A stretch of 64,000 bases of DNA from Paenibacillus rhizophilus (GCF_003854965.1 NZ_RQPI01000012.1:62001-126000), one strand, 5' to 3'. Shown: positions 1-8,482, counted from the stretch's first letter. A program made the numbers and translations. Notes: generated by a model from the sequence alone, not told the origin.

Positions 1-221
1 GAATAAAAAATTCGCCATCCGTGGATTGATTGACAATAATTGCAATGTTCTTCACCCTGGTTATCAACCTCAATTGTCCTGATGCCAGTTGACGGGTCCA
101 ATCCTAGCATCTTACAGCACAGTCTCGCTGATGATTTCGATGCCGCCTAGTAGCCGCCTGTACGGGGAATTTGTACGAATATATCTTCTTTTGGGGTGTG
201 CGACATCATTCGCTCTAACAT
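1..221 (-). other. Left-edge region with broken protein-like frames
   Basis: No intact gene is visible. On the minus strand a 20-codon frame starts at 209 and stops at 147. The same frame then stays open from 146 to the window edge, with an internal ATG at 110 that would begin a protein starting MLGLDPSTGIRTIEVD. Another frame reads LLGGIEIISETVL around 115-155. These strings look protein-like but are interrupted, so this could be a decayed gene, or the start of a gene running off the edge from 110. I do not recognise a family. Confidence 0.2.
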
Positions 222-1766
222 TCACTCACGTAGCGCCTGCCGCACCGCTGCCAGCCACTCCCCGTCCTTGATCAGACAGTACGCCGCCTCTATATCAATC
301 GTCTGGCAGCGGTCCGCATCCAGAAAAGGCACGGCGGAGCGGAGCAGACGGTAGGCCGCCTCCGTTCCCCGTCCAAGCTTGACCCCGCCGCGCAGGTCAA
401 TGGCCTGGGCGGCGTGAATGGCTTCAATCGCCAGCATATAGGTGAGCCGGTCGATGATCTCCCTTGTCTTGGAGACGACAAACGGCGCGTTGGTTCCGTG
501 GTCCTCGATATCTCCCGCCAGCGACATATAATCGGCGGATGACGGGTTGCTCAGATGGCGGATTTCCGCATCCAGCGAAGAGGCCGTCTTCTGGACGGTA
601 CTGAAGCCGAGCGAGCGGTCCGCATCCGGCGTCAGAAAGCGGCTGAGGCCGGTAAAGGCCGGGTCGCCCAGCTTGAGGATGCGGTAGCAGGAGCTTTTGG
701 AGACATGATGCAGGGCGCTGCCCAGCATCTCAAAGCCGAGCGTCCAGACAACGGGATCAAAATTGGCGCAGGATAATATGCGCCGCTCTTCCGTCAGCAC
801 GCAGGGATTATCGTCCGGGCTGTTCAGATGAATCTCCAGCAGCTCCCGGGTATAGTCAAGCGCATCACGGGCCGCGCCGTGGATCTGGCAGGCATCGCGG
901 AAGCTGAGCGGGTCTTGCAGGGAGTCCGCATTATACGCCTCCCAAAGGCCGCTGTCAGCAAGATTATTCCGGACATTCGCCGCGCTTGCAAGCTGCCCCC
1001 GGAATGGACGCTTGCGGTGAACGGCTTCGTCCAGCGGGCTGATATTGCCGCGAATCGCCTCCAGCGAAAGGGCGTACACCGTATCGGCGGCTTCCAGCAA
1101 TCCGGCCAGATCATGCAGCGCCAGCGCGCCATTCCCGGCGGAGAGCGCATTGGAGCTGACGATGGCCAGCCCGTCCTTCGGCCCCAGCCTCAGCGGAGCC
1201 AGTCCAAGCTCCGCGAGCGCCTGCTTGGCCTTCAGGCGGCGTCCGCCAACCTCCGCCTCCCCTTCCCCGATCATCGCCAGACCCAGGTGGGCGATCAGGG
1301 TGATATCCGCAGCGCCCACCGAACCGCGCAGCGGCAGTACGGGGTGAAGCCCCAGGTTGAGGAAATCGGCGTAGCGCGCGGCGATTTCCGGCTGCGAGCC
1401 GGTGGCTCCGGCGAGCAATCCGTTCAGCCGGGCGAGCATCGTCGCCCGGACCACCTCCTCCGGGGCCTCGGGCTTGATCCCTGCGCTGTGGGACAGCAGC
1501 AGGCTGCGGTTGTAATCTTCATACAAACCGGGAGAAATGACTTTATCCTTATTCCAGCCCACGCCCCGGTTCAACCCGTATACGGGCAGTCCTTCCTCCG
1601 CCAGCTCGAAGATAACCTGCCGCGCCTTCTTCAGCCGTTCCCAGGCGCTCGGCGCGATCTCAACCTTTCGGCGGCCGCGGGCGACGTTGTCCACATCGGC
1701 AACGCTAAGACCGGTTCCGTCCAGCACAAGAGCGCTGCCTGATAGTTGGCAGCTTCTTTCAGGCAT
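222..1766 (-). CDS. HutH-like aromatic amino acid lyase without MIO triad, probable ergothionase
   Basis: A 514-residue member of the histidine/phenylalanine ammonia-lyase family. The ATG at 1766 is chosen because AAGGAG sits about 8 bases upstream; a longer frame to 1874 only runs into the upstream gene. The fold is well kept (YGLNRGVG near the N-terminus, LLLSHSAG, EDHGT near the C-terminus). The MIO loop, normally GSVGASGDL, reads GSVGAADIT (residues 148-156), so the cofactor-forming Ser and Gly are missing. The active-site Tyr of QDPYS is Leu (about residue 287), and the Asn of LLNGTQ is Ser. Ergothionases belong to this family and need no MIO because trimethylamine is already a good leaving group; I therefore infer conversion of ergothioneine to thiourocanate plus trimethylamine. 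It overlaps the DUF917 gene by 8 bp and ends the visible operon. The alternative is an unknown lyase or a non-catalytic homologue. Confidence 0.8.
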   Translation of the reverse strand: MPERSCQLSGSALVLDGTGLSVADVDNVARGRRKVEIAPSAWERLKKARQVIFELAEEGLPVYGLNRGVGWNKDKVISPGLYEDYNRSLLLSHSAGIKPEAPEEVVRATMLARLNGLLAGATGSQPEIAARYADFLNLGLHPVLPLRGSVGAADITLIAHLGLAMIGEGEAEVGGRRLKAKQALAELGLAPLRLGPKDGLAIVSSNALSAGNGALALHDLAGLLEAADTVYALSLEAIRGNISPLDEAVHRKRPFRGQLASAANVRNNLADSGLWEAYNADSLQDPLSFRDACQIHGAARDALDYTRELLEIHLNSPDDNPCVLTEERRILSCANFDPVVWTLGFEMLGSALHHVSKSSCYRILKLGDPAFTGLSRFLTPDADRSLGFSTVQKTASSLDAEIRHLSNPSSADYMSLAGDIEDHGTNAPFVVSKTREIIDRLTYMLAIEAIHAAQAIDLRGGVKLGRGTEAAYRLLRSAVPFLDADRCQTIDIEAAYCLIKDGEWLAAVRQALRE

Positions 1767-2865
1767 GAACCTTCTTCTCCTTATTGAAGGCGTAGCTTTG
1801 GAGGTCAATCCCCAGCACCGCTTCCACTTCAGGATAGACGCTCGGGTCCTTGACGCTGGAGCTGAGCGGAACATTGGATTTATCTATGGCAAATACGGCA
1901 ATCTCCTGCCCTTCCTGCAGATCCCCCACACTTACCGGACGGCCTGTGGCCAAATCGATGGTCGCAATGACATCGGGGAAAGTGGTCAGCCGTTTGCCCG
2001 ACTGGTCGTCCACCGCCATATATTCGTTCATCACATGCAGGATCAGCGTATTTTCCGGAATTTCCACTTCGATTGTGCCGATATCAAAAGCGCCGGAATA
2101 CCGCACATTTTTCTTTGTTACCGTGCCTTTGCCAACAATCTTGCCCTTCGTATGGCGCACGATCGTGTTCAGCACCGCTTCCGCGCCATCCGGCTCGGCC
2201 GCAAGGATAGCCCGCCCCAGCTCAATCGCAATCGAGATGCCGCCCAGCGCGGCATGCTCCTTGATATATTTCGCCGGGAGCGGATGGCGAGCCGCGGCGA
2301 TGAAGCCGCCGGCCATGTCGGACGCGGTACGCAAAATGTTCGAGGTCCGCGCCGGCGTCCCTTTTACAACCAGCTCAATGTAGCTGCCAAGCTCGGGCTT
2401 GCCGCCGGCCACCGCCTGGACCGTCTCGTAATCAATGGACGAGGCGAGGCCGAGCGAGCCCATTTTGCCTGTGGGATGGGCGCGGATGTCCCCGGTGGCG
2501 TCCACAACCGCAAGGCCGAGCGCGGCCGCAGGCAGCCAGCCGTTGATCGTACTGGACATTCCGTTCTGCGGCGTCATGACTCCGGCAATTTTGCCGTCGT
2601 AGTGGTCGATTACGAGCTGCACGGCCTTGATGTAATCTTTGCCGAGCATCTGCCAGTCGCGGCCCGCCGGGGCGCCAATGGCTGTGCAAGTCAGAACAAT
2701 AGCGTCTTCCGGCAGTTCATCGACCGACACCAGCTTCGGACGGCCCACGCTAAGCGCGGCGTGACCGATATCCAGACCGTGGTCCACCCAGCCGCCCCCG
2801 CCGCTGGCAAATACGGAACCGCCTCTAACCGCGGCGTTTACATCATCTCTCGTTAACTCTCTCAT
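1759..2865 (-). CDS. DUF917 family protein, candidate thiohydantoin-processing enzyme
   Basis: A 368-residue DUF917 protein, a family annotated loosely as hydantoinase/oxoprolinase related. The N-terminus has the typical pattern of an acidic helix followed by a glycine-rich loop (SVFASGGGGWVDHG, residues 17-30), then VLTCTAIGAPAGRDW and QNGMSSTINGWLPAAALGL. GGAGGAG lies about 10 bases before the ATG. It sits between the urocanase-like gene (136-bp gap) and the HutH-like gene (8-bp overlap). Bacterial ergothioneine degradation has a step after thiourocanate hydratase in which a thiohydantoin is desulfurised by an unusual enzyme type; gene position and the hydantoin-related family make this protein the natural candidate. 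That assignment is inference; the DUF917 family call is firm. Confidence 0.8.
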   Translation of the reverse strand: MRELTRDDVNAAVRGGSVFASGGGGWVDHGLDIGHAALSVGRPKLVSVDELPEDAIVLTCTAIGAPAGRDWQMLGKDYIKAVQLVIDHYDGKIAGVMTPQNGMSSTINGWLPAAALGLAVVDATGDIRAHPTGKMGSLGLASSIDYETVQAVAGGKPELGSYIELVVKGTPARTSNILRTASDMAGGFIAAARHPLPAKYIKEHAALGGISIAIELGRAILAAEPDGAEAVLNTIVRHTKGKIVGKGTVTKKNVRYSGAFDIGTIEVEIPENTLILHVMNEYMAVDDQSGKRLTTFPDVIATIDLATGRPVSVGDLQEGQEIAVFAIDKSNVPLSSSVKDPSVYPEVEAVLGIDLQSYAFNKEKKVHA

Positions 2866-3001
2866 TTATCCCAGTCTCCTCCTGCGGCAAGCCGGGTGCG
2901 GCGCGTGAAAGGCATTCATGCGCTGATGCCCGCGCTTTTTCGGCTTGCGGCCATTATTTTTTGCACACGTATCAGTCGGCCAAATTCAGCCGGTTCAAGT
3001 T

Positions 3002-4666
3002 TTAATCCGCCAAAATCTCTTCGTTTCTCCCGGTATCAATTCGTGCGATTCCCTTGCGTTCCACCTCATCCAGCGACTCCTCGTATCCGGCATCCGCATA
3101 GCGAAGCACGCCCAGCCCGGTATCGTTATCGAGGGCGGTCCGCAGCCGCAGGTCGCTCTCCGCTTTGCCGTCAGCGACAATGGTGACGCCGGCGCTCGTC
3201 ATGTATCCCGCGTAACCCCCGCCGCCGGAATGAATGGCCACCAGATCGGCCATGGAGGAGCAGTTCAGCATCGCGTTCAGCAGCGGCCAGTCGGCAATCG
3301 CATCGCTGCCGTCCTTCATCCGCTCCGTCATGATGTTCGGATGGGCCATGGCGGCGGCATCCAGATGGTCGCGCGAGAACGCCACCGGACCGCTCAGCTT
3401 GCCTTCGCGGACCATGTCATTCACGGCCAACGCCAGTCTGCTGCGGTCCCGGTGGCCGAACCAGCCGATTCGGGCCGGCAGCCCCTCGAACGGTATGTGA
3501 ACGTTCGCCAGCTTGATCCAGTTCGACACGATCTCGTTGTCGCTGAATTCACGCAAAATATATTCGTCGATGGTCCGGATATCCTGCGGGTCGCCGCTGA
3601 GGGCGATCCAGCGGAACGGGCCGATGGCTCGGGCGAACAAGGGCCGCAGGAAAGCTTCGGTGAAGATATCGATGTCAAATGCGCTCACGACGCCATACTT
3701 CACCGCCTGCGAACGGATGTTGTTGCCGTTGTCGAAGACGACCGCGCCGCGCTCCTTGAATTGCAGCATCGCTCCGACCTCGGCGGCAATCGACGCTCCG
3801 GCGGCTTCCTGAAGTCCGGCCGGGTCCTGCTTGCGGGCCTCCGCCGCAGTGACGGGGGTATAGCCTCTCGGAATATACCCGTAGAGCAAATCATGCGCGG
3901 AAGTCTGGTCCGTCACAATATCCGGCAGCACCCCGCGCGCCAGCAGCTCGGGATAGACGTCGGCGGCATTGCCGAGCAGGCCGACCGACAACGCCTCTCC
4001 GCTGCGTTTCGCCTCTTCGATCCAGGCCAACGCTTCATCCAGGCTTGCGGTCTTGCGCTGCAAGTACCCCGCCGCAATGCGCTTGTCGATCCGTTCCTCC
4101 GCGACCTCCACGCATAGAATAGCTGCGCCCGCCATCGTTCCGGCCAGCGGCTGAGACCCGCCCATGCCGCCCAAACCGGCCGTCAGAATGAAACGGCCCT
4201 GCAGGCTTCCGCCGAAATGCAGGCGCGCAATGCTCTGGAAGATTTCATACGTTCCCTGGATAACGCCCTGCGAACCGATGTACTGCCACGCGGCGGCTGT
4301 CAGCCCTCCCCAGATGATCAGGCCCTTGTCCTGCAATTCATAGAAGTTCTCACTGGTCGCCCATCTGCCCACCAGATTGCAATTCGCCATCACAACGAGC
4401 GGAGCCTGGCGATGCGTACGGAAGACGCCGATCGGTTTGCCCGATTGAATGACCAGCGTCTCTTCCTCCTCCAGGTTCTTCAACGTGTCCACGATGGCTC
4501 TGTAGGACGGCCAGTTCCGCGCCGCCTTGCCCAATGAAGCATAGACGATAAGCTCCTTCTGGTTCTCGCCGTTCTCCAGCACATTCTCCAGCATCCGCAG
4601 CAGCGCTTCCTGCCGCCACCCCTTGCAGCGTAATTCTCCTCCTCTTGCCGCCGTAATTCTGCCCAC
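3002..4666 (-). CDS. Urocanase-family protein, probable thiourocanate hydratase
   Basis: A 554-residue urocanase homologue of normal length with the NAD-binding stretch VLTAGLGGMGG-like (LTAGLGGMGGSQPLAG), TDQTSAHD and MKDGSDAIADWPLLNA. It starts with GTG at 4666, with GGAAGGG about 7 bases upstream and only 2 bp after the nucleoside hydrolase stop. Several positions that are nearly invariant in true urocanases differ: the active-site Cys of PARICW is Gly (residue 401), LVPHWAN is LVGRWAT, DYGNNIR is DNGNNIR, HLDCGS is HLDAAA, and LHHGGGVGMG is IHSGGGGYAG. Thiourocanate hydratases are known urocanase relatives with altered substrate pockets. With the MIO-less HutH-like protein and the betaine-type importer in the same operon, thiourocanate is the likeliest substrate. 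No imidazolonepropionase or formiminoglutamase gene is nearby, which argues against histidine use. Confidence 0.85.
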   Translation of the reverse strand: MGRITAARGGELRCKGWRQEALLRMLENVLENGENQKELIVYASLGKAARNWPSYRAIVDTLKNLEEEETLVIQSGKPIGVFRTHRQAPLVVMANCNLVGRWATSENFYELQDKGLIIWGGLTAAAWQYIGSQGVIQGTYEIFQSIARLHFGGSLQGRFILTAGLGGMGGSQPLAGTMAGAAILCVEVAEERIDKRIAAGYLQRKTASLDEALAWIEEAKRSGEALSVGLLGNAADVYPELLARGVLPDIVTDQTSAHDLLYGYIPRGYTPVTAAEARKQDPAGLQEAAGASIAAEVGAMLQFKERGAVVFDNGNNIRSQAVKYGVVSAFDIDIFTEAFLRPLFARAIGPFRWIALSGDPQDIRTIDEYILREFSDNEIVSNWIKLANVHIPFEGLPARIGWFGHRDRSRLALAVNDMVREGKLSGPVAFSRDHLDAAAMAHPNIMTERMKDGSDAIADWPLLNAMLNCSSMADLVAIHSGGGGYAGYMTSAGVTIVADGKAESDLRLRTALDNDTGLGVLRYADAGYEESLDEVERKGIARIDTGRNEEILAD

Positions 4667-4668
4667 GG

Positions 4669-5628
4669 CTATCCCTTCCTTTCTGTTTCAATCATATCTC
4701 TCTCCGCGCTTAAAAATTTGCCTGTCATCCAGTCCCAGAACAGATTGCAGTCCACATCAACCGCAACACTCACATTCGGTTCTTTGCCCGTAACGTTGTT
4801 GAAGTCGGCAACGGTCATGCCGCGGGTTACCGTCCCTTCGGTTTCCACCGTCATTACATATTTGTTCAGGGTAACGAGCCGGGGAACGATCAGGCTGGCC
4901 AAGGCGATGGCATCATGGACATTCGGCGGATCAAATCCGAACTGCTTGCAGCGGCGCAGCATAAAGTCGAAAATCCGGGCAGCCAAGTTCGCAAATTTGT
5001 TGTCCAGCCGCTTGACGGTTTCAACAACAGCAAGCGGGAGCTGCGGTTTCAGCGTCACATCAAGGCCGACCATCACCAGAGGGATGCCTGATTCGAACAC
5101 GATTTTCCCGGCGTCCGGATCAACATACAGATTGAATTCGGAAGCCGGGGTCATATTGCCGCCTCTGAGCGCGCCGCCCATAATCGTAATCCGTTTGATT
5201 AGCCGTATAATATCCGGGTAACGAATAATTGCCTCGGCAATATTGGTAAGCGGGCCGACGGCCACAATTTCAAGCTCGCCTTGCAGGGCAACGGCATGCT
5301 CATAGATGGTGTCAGCCGCATCTCTTTCGTAAAATGCCCTGTTCGATTTCGGCACAATCACATCGCCGAGGCCGGTTGCGCCATGACTGATCGCGGTATG
5401 CAGATCCTTGTTTAGCGGCTTCGCCGCGCCGATCGCAACAGGGATATCAAAGCCAAGATAATCCACAATATTAAGAGTATTGCTGCTCGTAAGATCGACT
5501 CCGACATTTCCGGCGACGGCGGTGAATGCTTTTATATCCAGCACCTCCGTGCTCATCAGCGCGCAGATGATGGCAATGGCATCGTCTGTGCCGGTATCGA
5601 CATCCATTACTAAGGGGATCTTCTTCAT
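4669..5628 (-). CDS. Inosine/uridine-preferring nucleoside hydrolase family protein
   Basis: A 319-residue cytoplasmic hydrolase of the Ca-dependent N-ribohydrolase family, which cleaves the N-glycosidic bond of ribonucleosides. The calcium/ribose motif DVDTGTDDA is at residues 9-17, EFNLYVDPDA lies mid-protein, and NVHDAIAL carries the His-Asp pair of the active site. Family length is about 310-320, so it is complete. It sits between the second importer permease (15-bp gap) and the urocanase-like gene (2-bp gap), so it is firmly inside the proposed ergothioneine operon, where no nucleoside step is known. Its real substrate may be an N-glycosylated or otherwise modified imidazole, or simply nucleosides. 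Confidence 0.9.
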   Translation of the reverse strand: MKKIPLVMDVDTGTDDAIAIICALMSTEVLDIKAFTAVAGNVGVDLTSSNTLNIVDYLGFDIPVAIGAAKPLNKDLHTAISHGATGLGDVIVPKSNRAFYERDAADTIYEHAVALQGELEIVAVGPLTNIAEAIIRYPDIIRLIKRITIMGGALRGGNMTPASEFNLYVDPDAGKIVFESGIPLVMVGLDVTLKPQLPLAVVETVKRLDNKFANLAARIFDFMLRRCKQFGFDPPNVHDAIALASLIVPRLVTLNKYVMTVETEGTVTRGMTVADFNNVTGKEPNVSVAVDVDCNLFWDWMTGKFLSAERDMIETERKG

Positions 5629-5643
5629 AAGCAGCGGCCCCCT

Positions 5644-6351
5644 TTACTCTTCAAGAGCTTGGCGAAGATTTTGGGACGGCTGCCCCGTTTTCGGCAGATG
5701 CAGTTCGCCGCGCGCCCGTTTCATCGCCCGCTTTTCAAAGAACAAAAGAATCCAGTTGGCGATCAGGGACAGCGCCGAGGCCAGAATCGTTCCCCATAGT
5801 ATCTTGTATGCGAAATTCATGCGGAGACCGTCAAACAGCAGCGTGCCCAGACCTCCTGCTCCAATCATTGCGGCGATCGTCGCCATCCCGATAGCGGAAA
5901 TAACTGCCAGCCTGAGGCCGCCGAGCAAGGCAGGCATGGCAAGCGGAAGCTGCACTCTGAAAAATAGCTGCGATGCGCTAAGACCCATCCCTCGCCCCGC
6001 TTCCAGCAAGAACGGATCGACCGATTTGAAACCGGCCAAAATATTTCTCACCAAAATAAATTGGGTATAGACAACCAGCACGGTAACGGCTGTGGGGATG
6101 CCCAGCCCGAGAAGCGGAATCAGGATCGCAAAGAAAGCAAGGCTGGGAATAGCATACAGCGCTCCAAGCACAGCCAGTACAACCGTTGACAGCTTGTGCG
6201 AATGATATAGAGCAAGGCTGAGCGGCACGGCGATAATGATCGAAATAAGCAGGACGAGCGTAACGATTTGCAGGTGCTCAAGCGTCATGGTAAGCATTTT
6301 GTCATGATATTTTGCAAAATAGGCCAGAAAATCAGCTATGGATTGCAGCAT
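5644..6351 (-). CDS. OpuC-type ABC transporter permease (second subunit)
   Basis: A 235-residue membrane protein with about five to six hydrophobic helices and the ABC coupling motif EAGRGMGLSASQLFFRVQLP, typical of the glycine betaine/carnitine/choline OpuC or ProW group. The start at ATG 6351 follows AAGGTG and overlaps the ATPase gene end by 20 bp; the longer frame to 6471 lies entirely in the ATPase gene and is rejected. With the permease at 8483-9124 it should form a heterodimeric membrane channel. In this operon the cargo is likely a quaternary amine such as ergothioneine. Confidence 0.9.
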   Translation of the reverse strand: MLQSIADFLAYFAKYHDKMLTMTLEHLQIVTLVLLISIIIAVPLSLALYHSHKLSTVVLAVLGALYAIPSLAFFAILIPLLGLGIPTAVTVLVVYTQFILVRNILAGFKSVDPFLLEAGRGMGLSASQLFFRVQLPLAMPALLGGLRLAVISAIGMATIAAMIGAGGLGTLLFDGLRMNFAYKILWGTILASALSLIANWILLFFEKRAMKRARGELHLPKTGQPSQNLRQALEE

Positions 6352-7375
6352 GGATGCCCACCTTCTCACTGATCCGGTTTTGGCTGCCGGTTGGCGACCC
6401 GCTGTCCTTTGAACGCAGCAGTTGATTGAACTGATCCCAAGCGATTTCTCCGACCGGCTTGCTGTCCGCATCCGTCACAATGATAGTTTTCATTCCACTT
6501 TCAAAAAACTTTGACAGCACACTGTCGAGAAACTCATCCTTGCCGATATAGATATCCGTATCATCCGGGGTCCGGGTTAATGGCTGCACGGCGGTTTCAG
6601 CTTTCAGAATCTTGAGCCGGTTGATGATATTCTCGGAAGCTACTAATTGCGCAACAAATTCATTGGCCGGGTGAAAAAGGATATTGAACGGCGTGTCGTA
6701 CTGCTGGACTTTCCCCTGGTCCATAATGATGACTTTATTGCCGAGCTTGAAGGCTTCATGAATATCATGAGTGACAAATAGTATCGTTTTATTCAGTTTT
6801 TTCTGTATGCGGATCAGCTCATCCTGCAGATTCTGTCTTGTGATCGCATCGATCGCGCCGAACGGCTCATCCATCAGCATGACCTGAGGATCAGCGGCCA
6901 TTGCCCGCGCCAGCCCGATCCTCTGCTGCTGCCCGCCGGAGAGCTGCGAAGGATACCTCTTCCGGTAGCTTTCGCCCGGCAATCCTACCAGTTCAAGCAG
7001 TTCTTCCACGCGGGCATTGATTCTCTCCTTGCTCCAACGGAGAATTTTGGGCACGGTAGCGATGTTGTCCGCCACGGTCATATGCGGGAACAGCCCGATT
7101 TGCTGGATGACATAGCCGATTTTTCTCCGGTAGTCCTCCACTTTCAGCTTTTTAATATTTTCACCATAGAAGTAGATATCGCCCGAAGTGCTTTCATAGA
7201 TCCGGTTGACCATTTTTAACAGCGTGGTTTTCCCGGAGCCGGATGTCCCGAGTATGGTGATAAAATCACCTTCATTTACGGTGATGCTGACATCGGAAAC
7301 GGCGTCAGCCTCCGTATGGGAGAATCTTTTTCTTATGTTTTTAAATTCAAGCGCTGTCTTGCTCACCGATATCAA
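6332..7375 (-). CDS. OpuC-type ABC transporter ATPase
   Basis: A 347-residue ATP-binding subunit with Walker A GTSGSGKTT (about residues 43-51), a Q-loop QQIGLFP, signature LSGGQQQR, Walker B VMLMDEPFGAID and the switch His in VTHDIHEA. The C-terminal 90 residues (KDEFLDSVLSKF, TIIVTDADSKPVGEI) resemble a partial CBS-type regulatory domain, usual in osmoprotectant importers. The start is TTG at 7375, with a GTG at 7366 possible; both follow the purine-rich stretch GGTGGAGAGGGG. It is separated from the binding-protein gene by a stem-loop at 7411-7450. Confidence 0.9.
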   Translation of the reverse strand: MISVSKTALEFKNIRKRFSHTEADAVSDVSITVNEGDFITILGTSGSGKTTLLKMVNRIYESTSGDIYFYGENIKKLKVEDYRRKIGYVIQQIGLFPHMTVADNIATVPKILRWSKERINARVEELLELVGLPGESYRKRYPSQLSGGQQQRIGLARAMAADPQVMLMDEPFGAIDAITRQNLQDELIRIQKKLNKTILFVTHDIHEAFKLGNKVIIMDQGKVQQYDTPFNILFHPANEFVAQLVASENIINRLKILKAETAVQPLTRTPDDTDIYIGKDEFLDSVLSKFFESGMKTIIVTDADSKPVGEIAWDQFNQLLRSKDSGSPTGSQNRISEKVGIHAAIHS

Positions 7376-7410
7376 CCCCTCTCCACCTAACCGTCATAAT
7401 CACCAAGAAA

Positions 7411-7450
7411 AAATGAAAACCACTACCCAATCGATACGTGGTTTTCATTT
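7411..7450 (-). terminator. Stem-loop between binding-protein and ATPase genes
   Basis: Perfect 13-bp arms AAATGAAAACCAC (7411-7423) and GTGGTTTTCATTT (7438-7450) around a 14-base loop. In the minus direction the second arm runs into TTTTTTC. It follows the lipoprotein stop codon by 18 bp. It could partly terminate transcription or protect the 3' end of the upstream message, giving more binding protein than membrane subunits. The stem is AT-rich, so strength is uncertain. Confidence 0.6.
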
Positions 7451-7468
7451 CCTTTTTGGTTAGTAATC

Positions 7469-8401
7469 TTATTTGCCCGCTGCCGCTTTCACATCGGCTT
7501 TGATGGTCTCGAAATAGTCGCCCGCTACTTCTTCATACTCTTTTTTGTCGATATCTACGGCGGCGTTGAGCTTGATAATCGTAGGATTGTCAAGCTTTGC
7601 CGACACGGCGTTCAGTACGTTCGCCACCTTCGGCGAATCCTTTACTACGCTCTCTCTGACAACCGGCGCCACATAATAAGGAGGCCACAGATGTTTGTCA
7701 TCATCCAGCACGACGAACTGCGGATCGACCAGCGAGCCCTCTGTCGTGTACGCCACGGCCAGATCGGCCTCGTCATTTTTAAGCACCTGATACTTGATGC
7801 CGTCGTCATATACCTTTGAGGATTTGAAGTTGAACTCTCCGTACACTTTTTTCAGGCCGATCAGTCCATCCTCGCGTTCGTCAAACGAACCGTTGGAGGC
7901 ATATCTGATTTTGTCCGCATTCTTCTGCAGATCGGATATCGTCTTGATGCCAAATTGATCCGAAGCTTTCTTGGTGATAACCAGACCTTGCGAGTCATTG
8001 ATATTGGCCTGGTCGAGCAGGGCGAGCTTGAACTTGTCTTTGTACTCAGCTGCAACCTTGTCGTACACTTGCTTGGCGTCAAACAATGCCGGCTCCTTCA
8101 AAATAACCGTTAACGCCGTTCCGGTATATTCCGGATATAAATCAATGCTGCCTTTCAGCAGCGCCTCGTGAGGCCCTTGCCCGCTGATGTTAAATTCTCT
8201 CTTCACCGAAAATCCGTTGTCTTCGAGCGCTTTTGCGTAAATCTCGGCAAGAACCAGCGACTCCGTGAAATCTTTGGAGCCTACCGTAATGGCCGGGCCG
8301 CTTGCGCTTCCCTTGGAACAGCCGGCGAGCGAGAGCAATGCAGAAAGGACGACAATAGCCAGTAGCGTAGTGGTGAATATGGACTTCATGGATTTTTTCA
8401 T
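7469..8401 (-). CDS. OpuAC-type quaternary-amine-binding lipoprotein
   Basis: A 310-residue substrate-binding protein. A signal peptide ends in the lipobox LAGC (about residues 26-29), followed by a Ser/Gly linker and the mature domain starting ITVGSKDFTESLVLAEIYAKAL, the hallmark of the OpuAC/ProX clan. GSIDLYPEYTGTAL and YEEVAGDYF are further family landmarks. The ATG at 8401 is chosen because GGAGA is 9 bases upstream; the frame extends to 8419 without a ribosome site. The family binds betaines through aromatic cages. Given the neighbouring enzymes I infer ergothioneine (histidine betaine) or a related betaine as ligand. Confidence 0.9.
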   Translation of the reverse strand: MKKSMKSIFTTTLLAIVVLSALLSLAGCSKGSASGPAITVGSKDFTESLVLAEIYAKALEDNGFSVKREFNISGQGPHEALLKGSIDLYPEYTGTALTVILKEPALFDAKQVYDKVAAEYKDKFKLALLDQANINDSQGLVITKKASDQFGIKTISDLQKNADKIRYASNGSFDEREDGLIGLKKVYGEFNFKSSKVYDDGIKYQVLKNDEADLAVAYTTEGSLVDPQFVVLDDDKHLWPPYYVAPVVRESVVKDSPKVANVLNAVSAKLDNPTIIKLNAAVDIDKKEYEEVAGDYFETIKADVKAAAGK

Positions 8402-8482
8402 ATGGTTTTCTCTCCCCAACTAAAAATATTTATCAGTTCTCTGGTAAACTATCCAGCCTTTCAATCTTGCAGCCGCCCAATC

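Noticed and set aside
828-2856. Long plus-strand open frames (304 and 439 codons)
   Set aside because: They are mirror frames of the HutH-like and DUF917 genes, with no ribosome sites or domains and with compositions typical of antisense GC-rich coding DNA.
222-4666. Histidine utilisation (hut) operon
   Set aside because: The HutH-like protein lacks MIO residues, the HutU-like protein lacks urocanase residues, and no imidazolonepropionase or formiminoglutamase gene is present.
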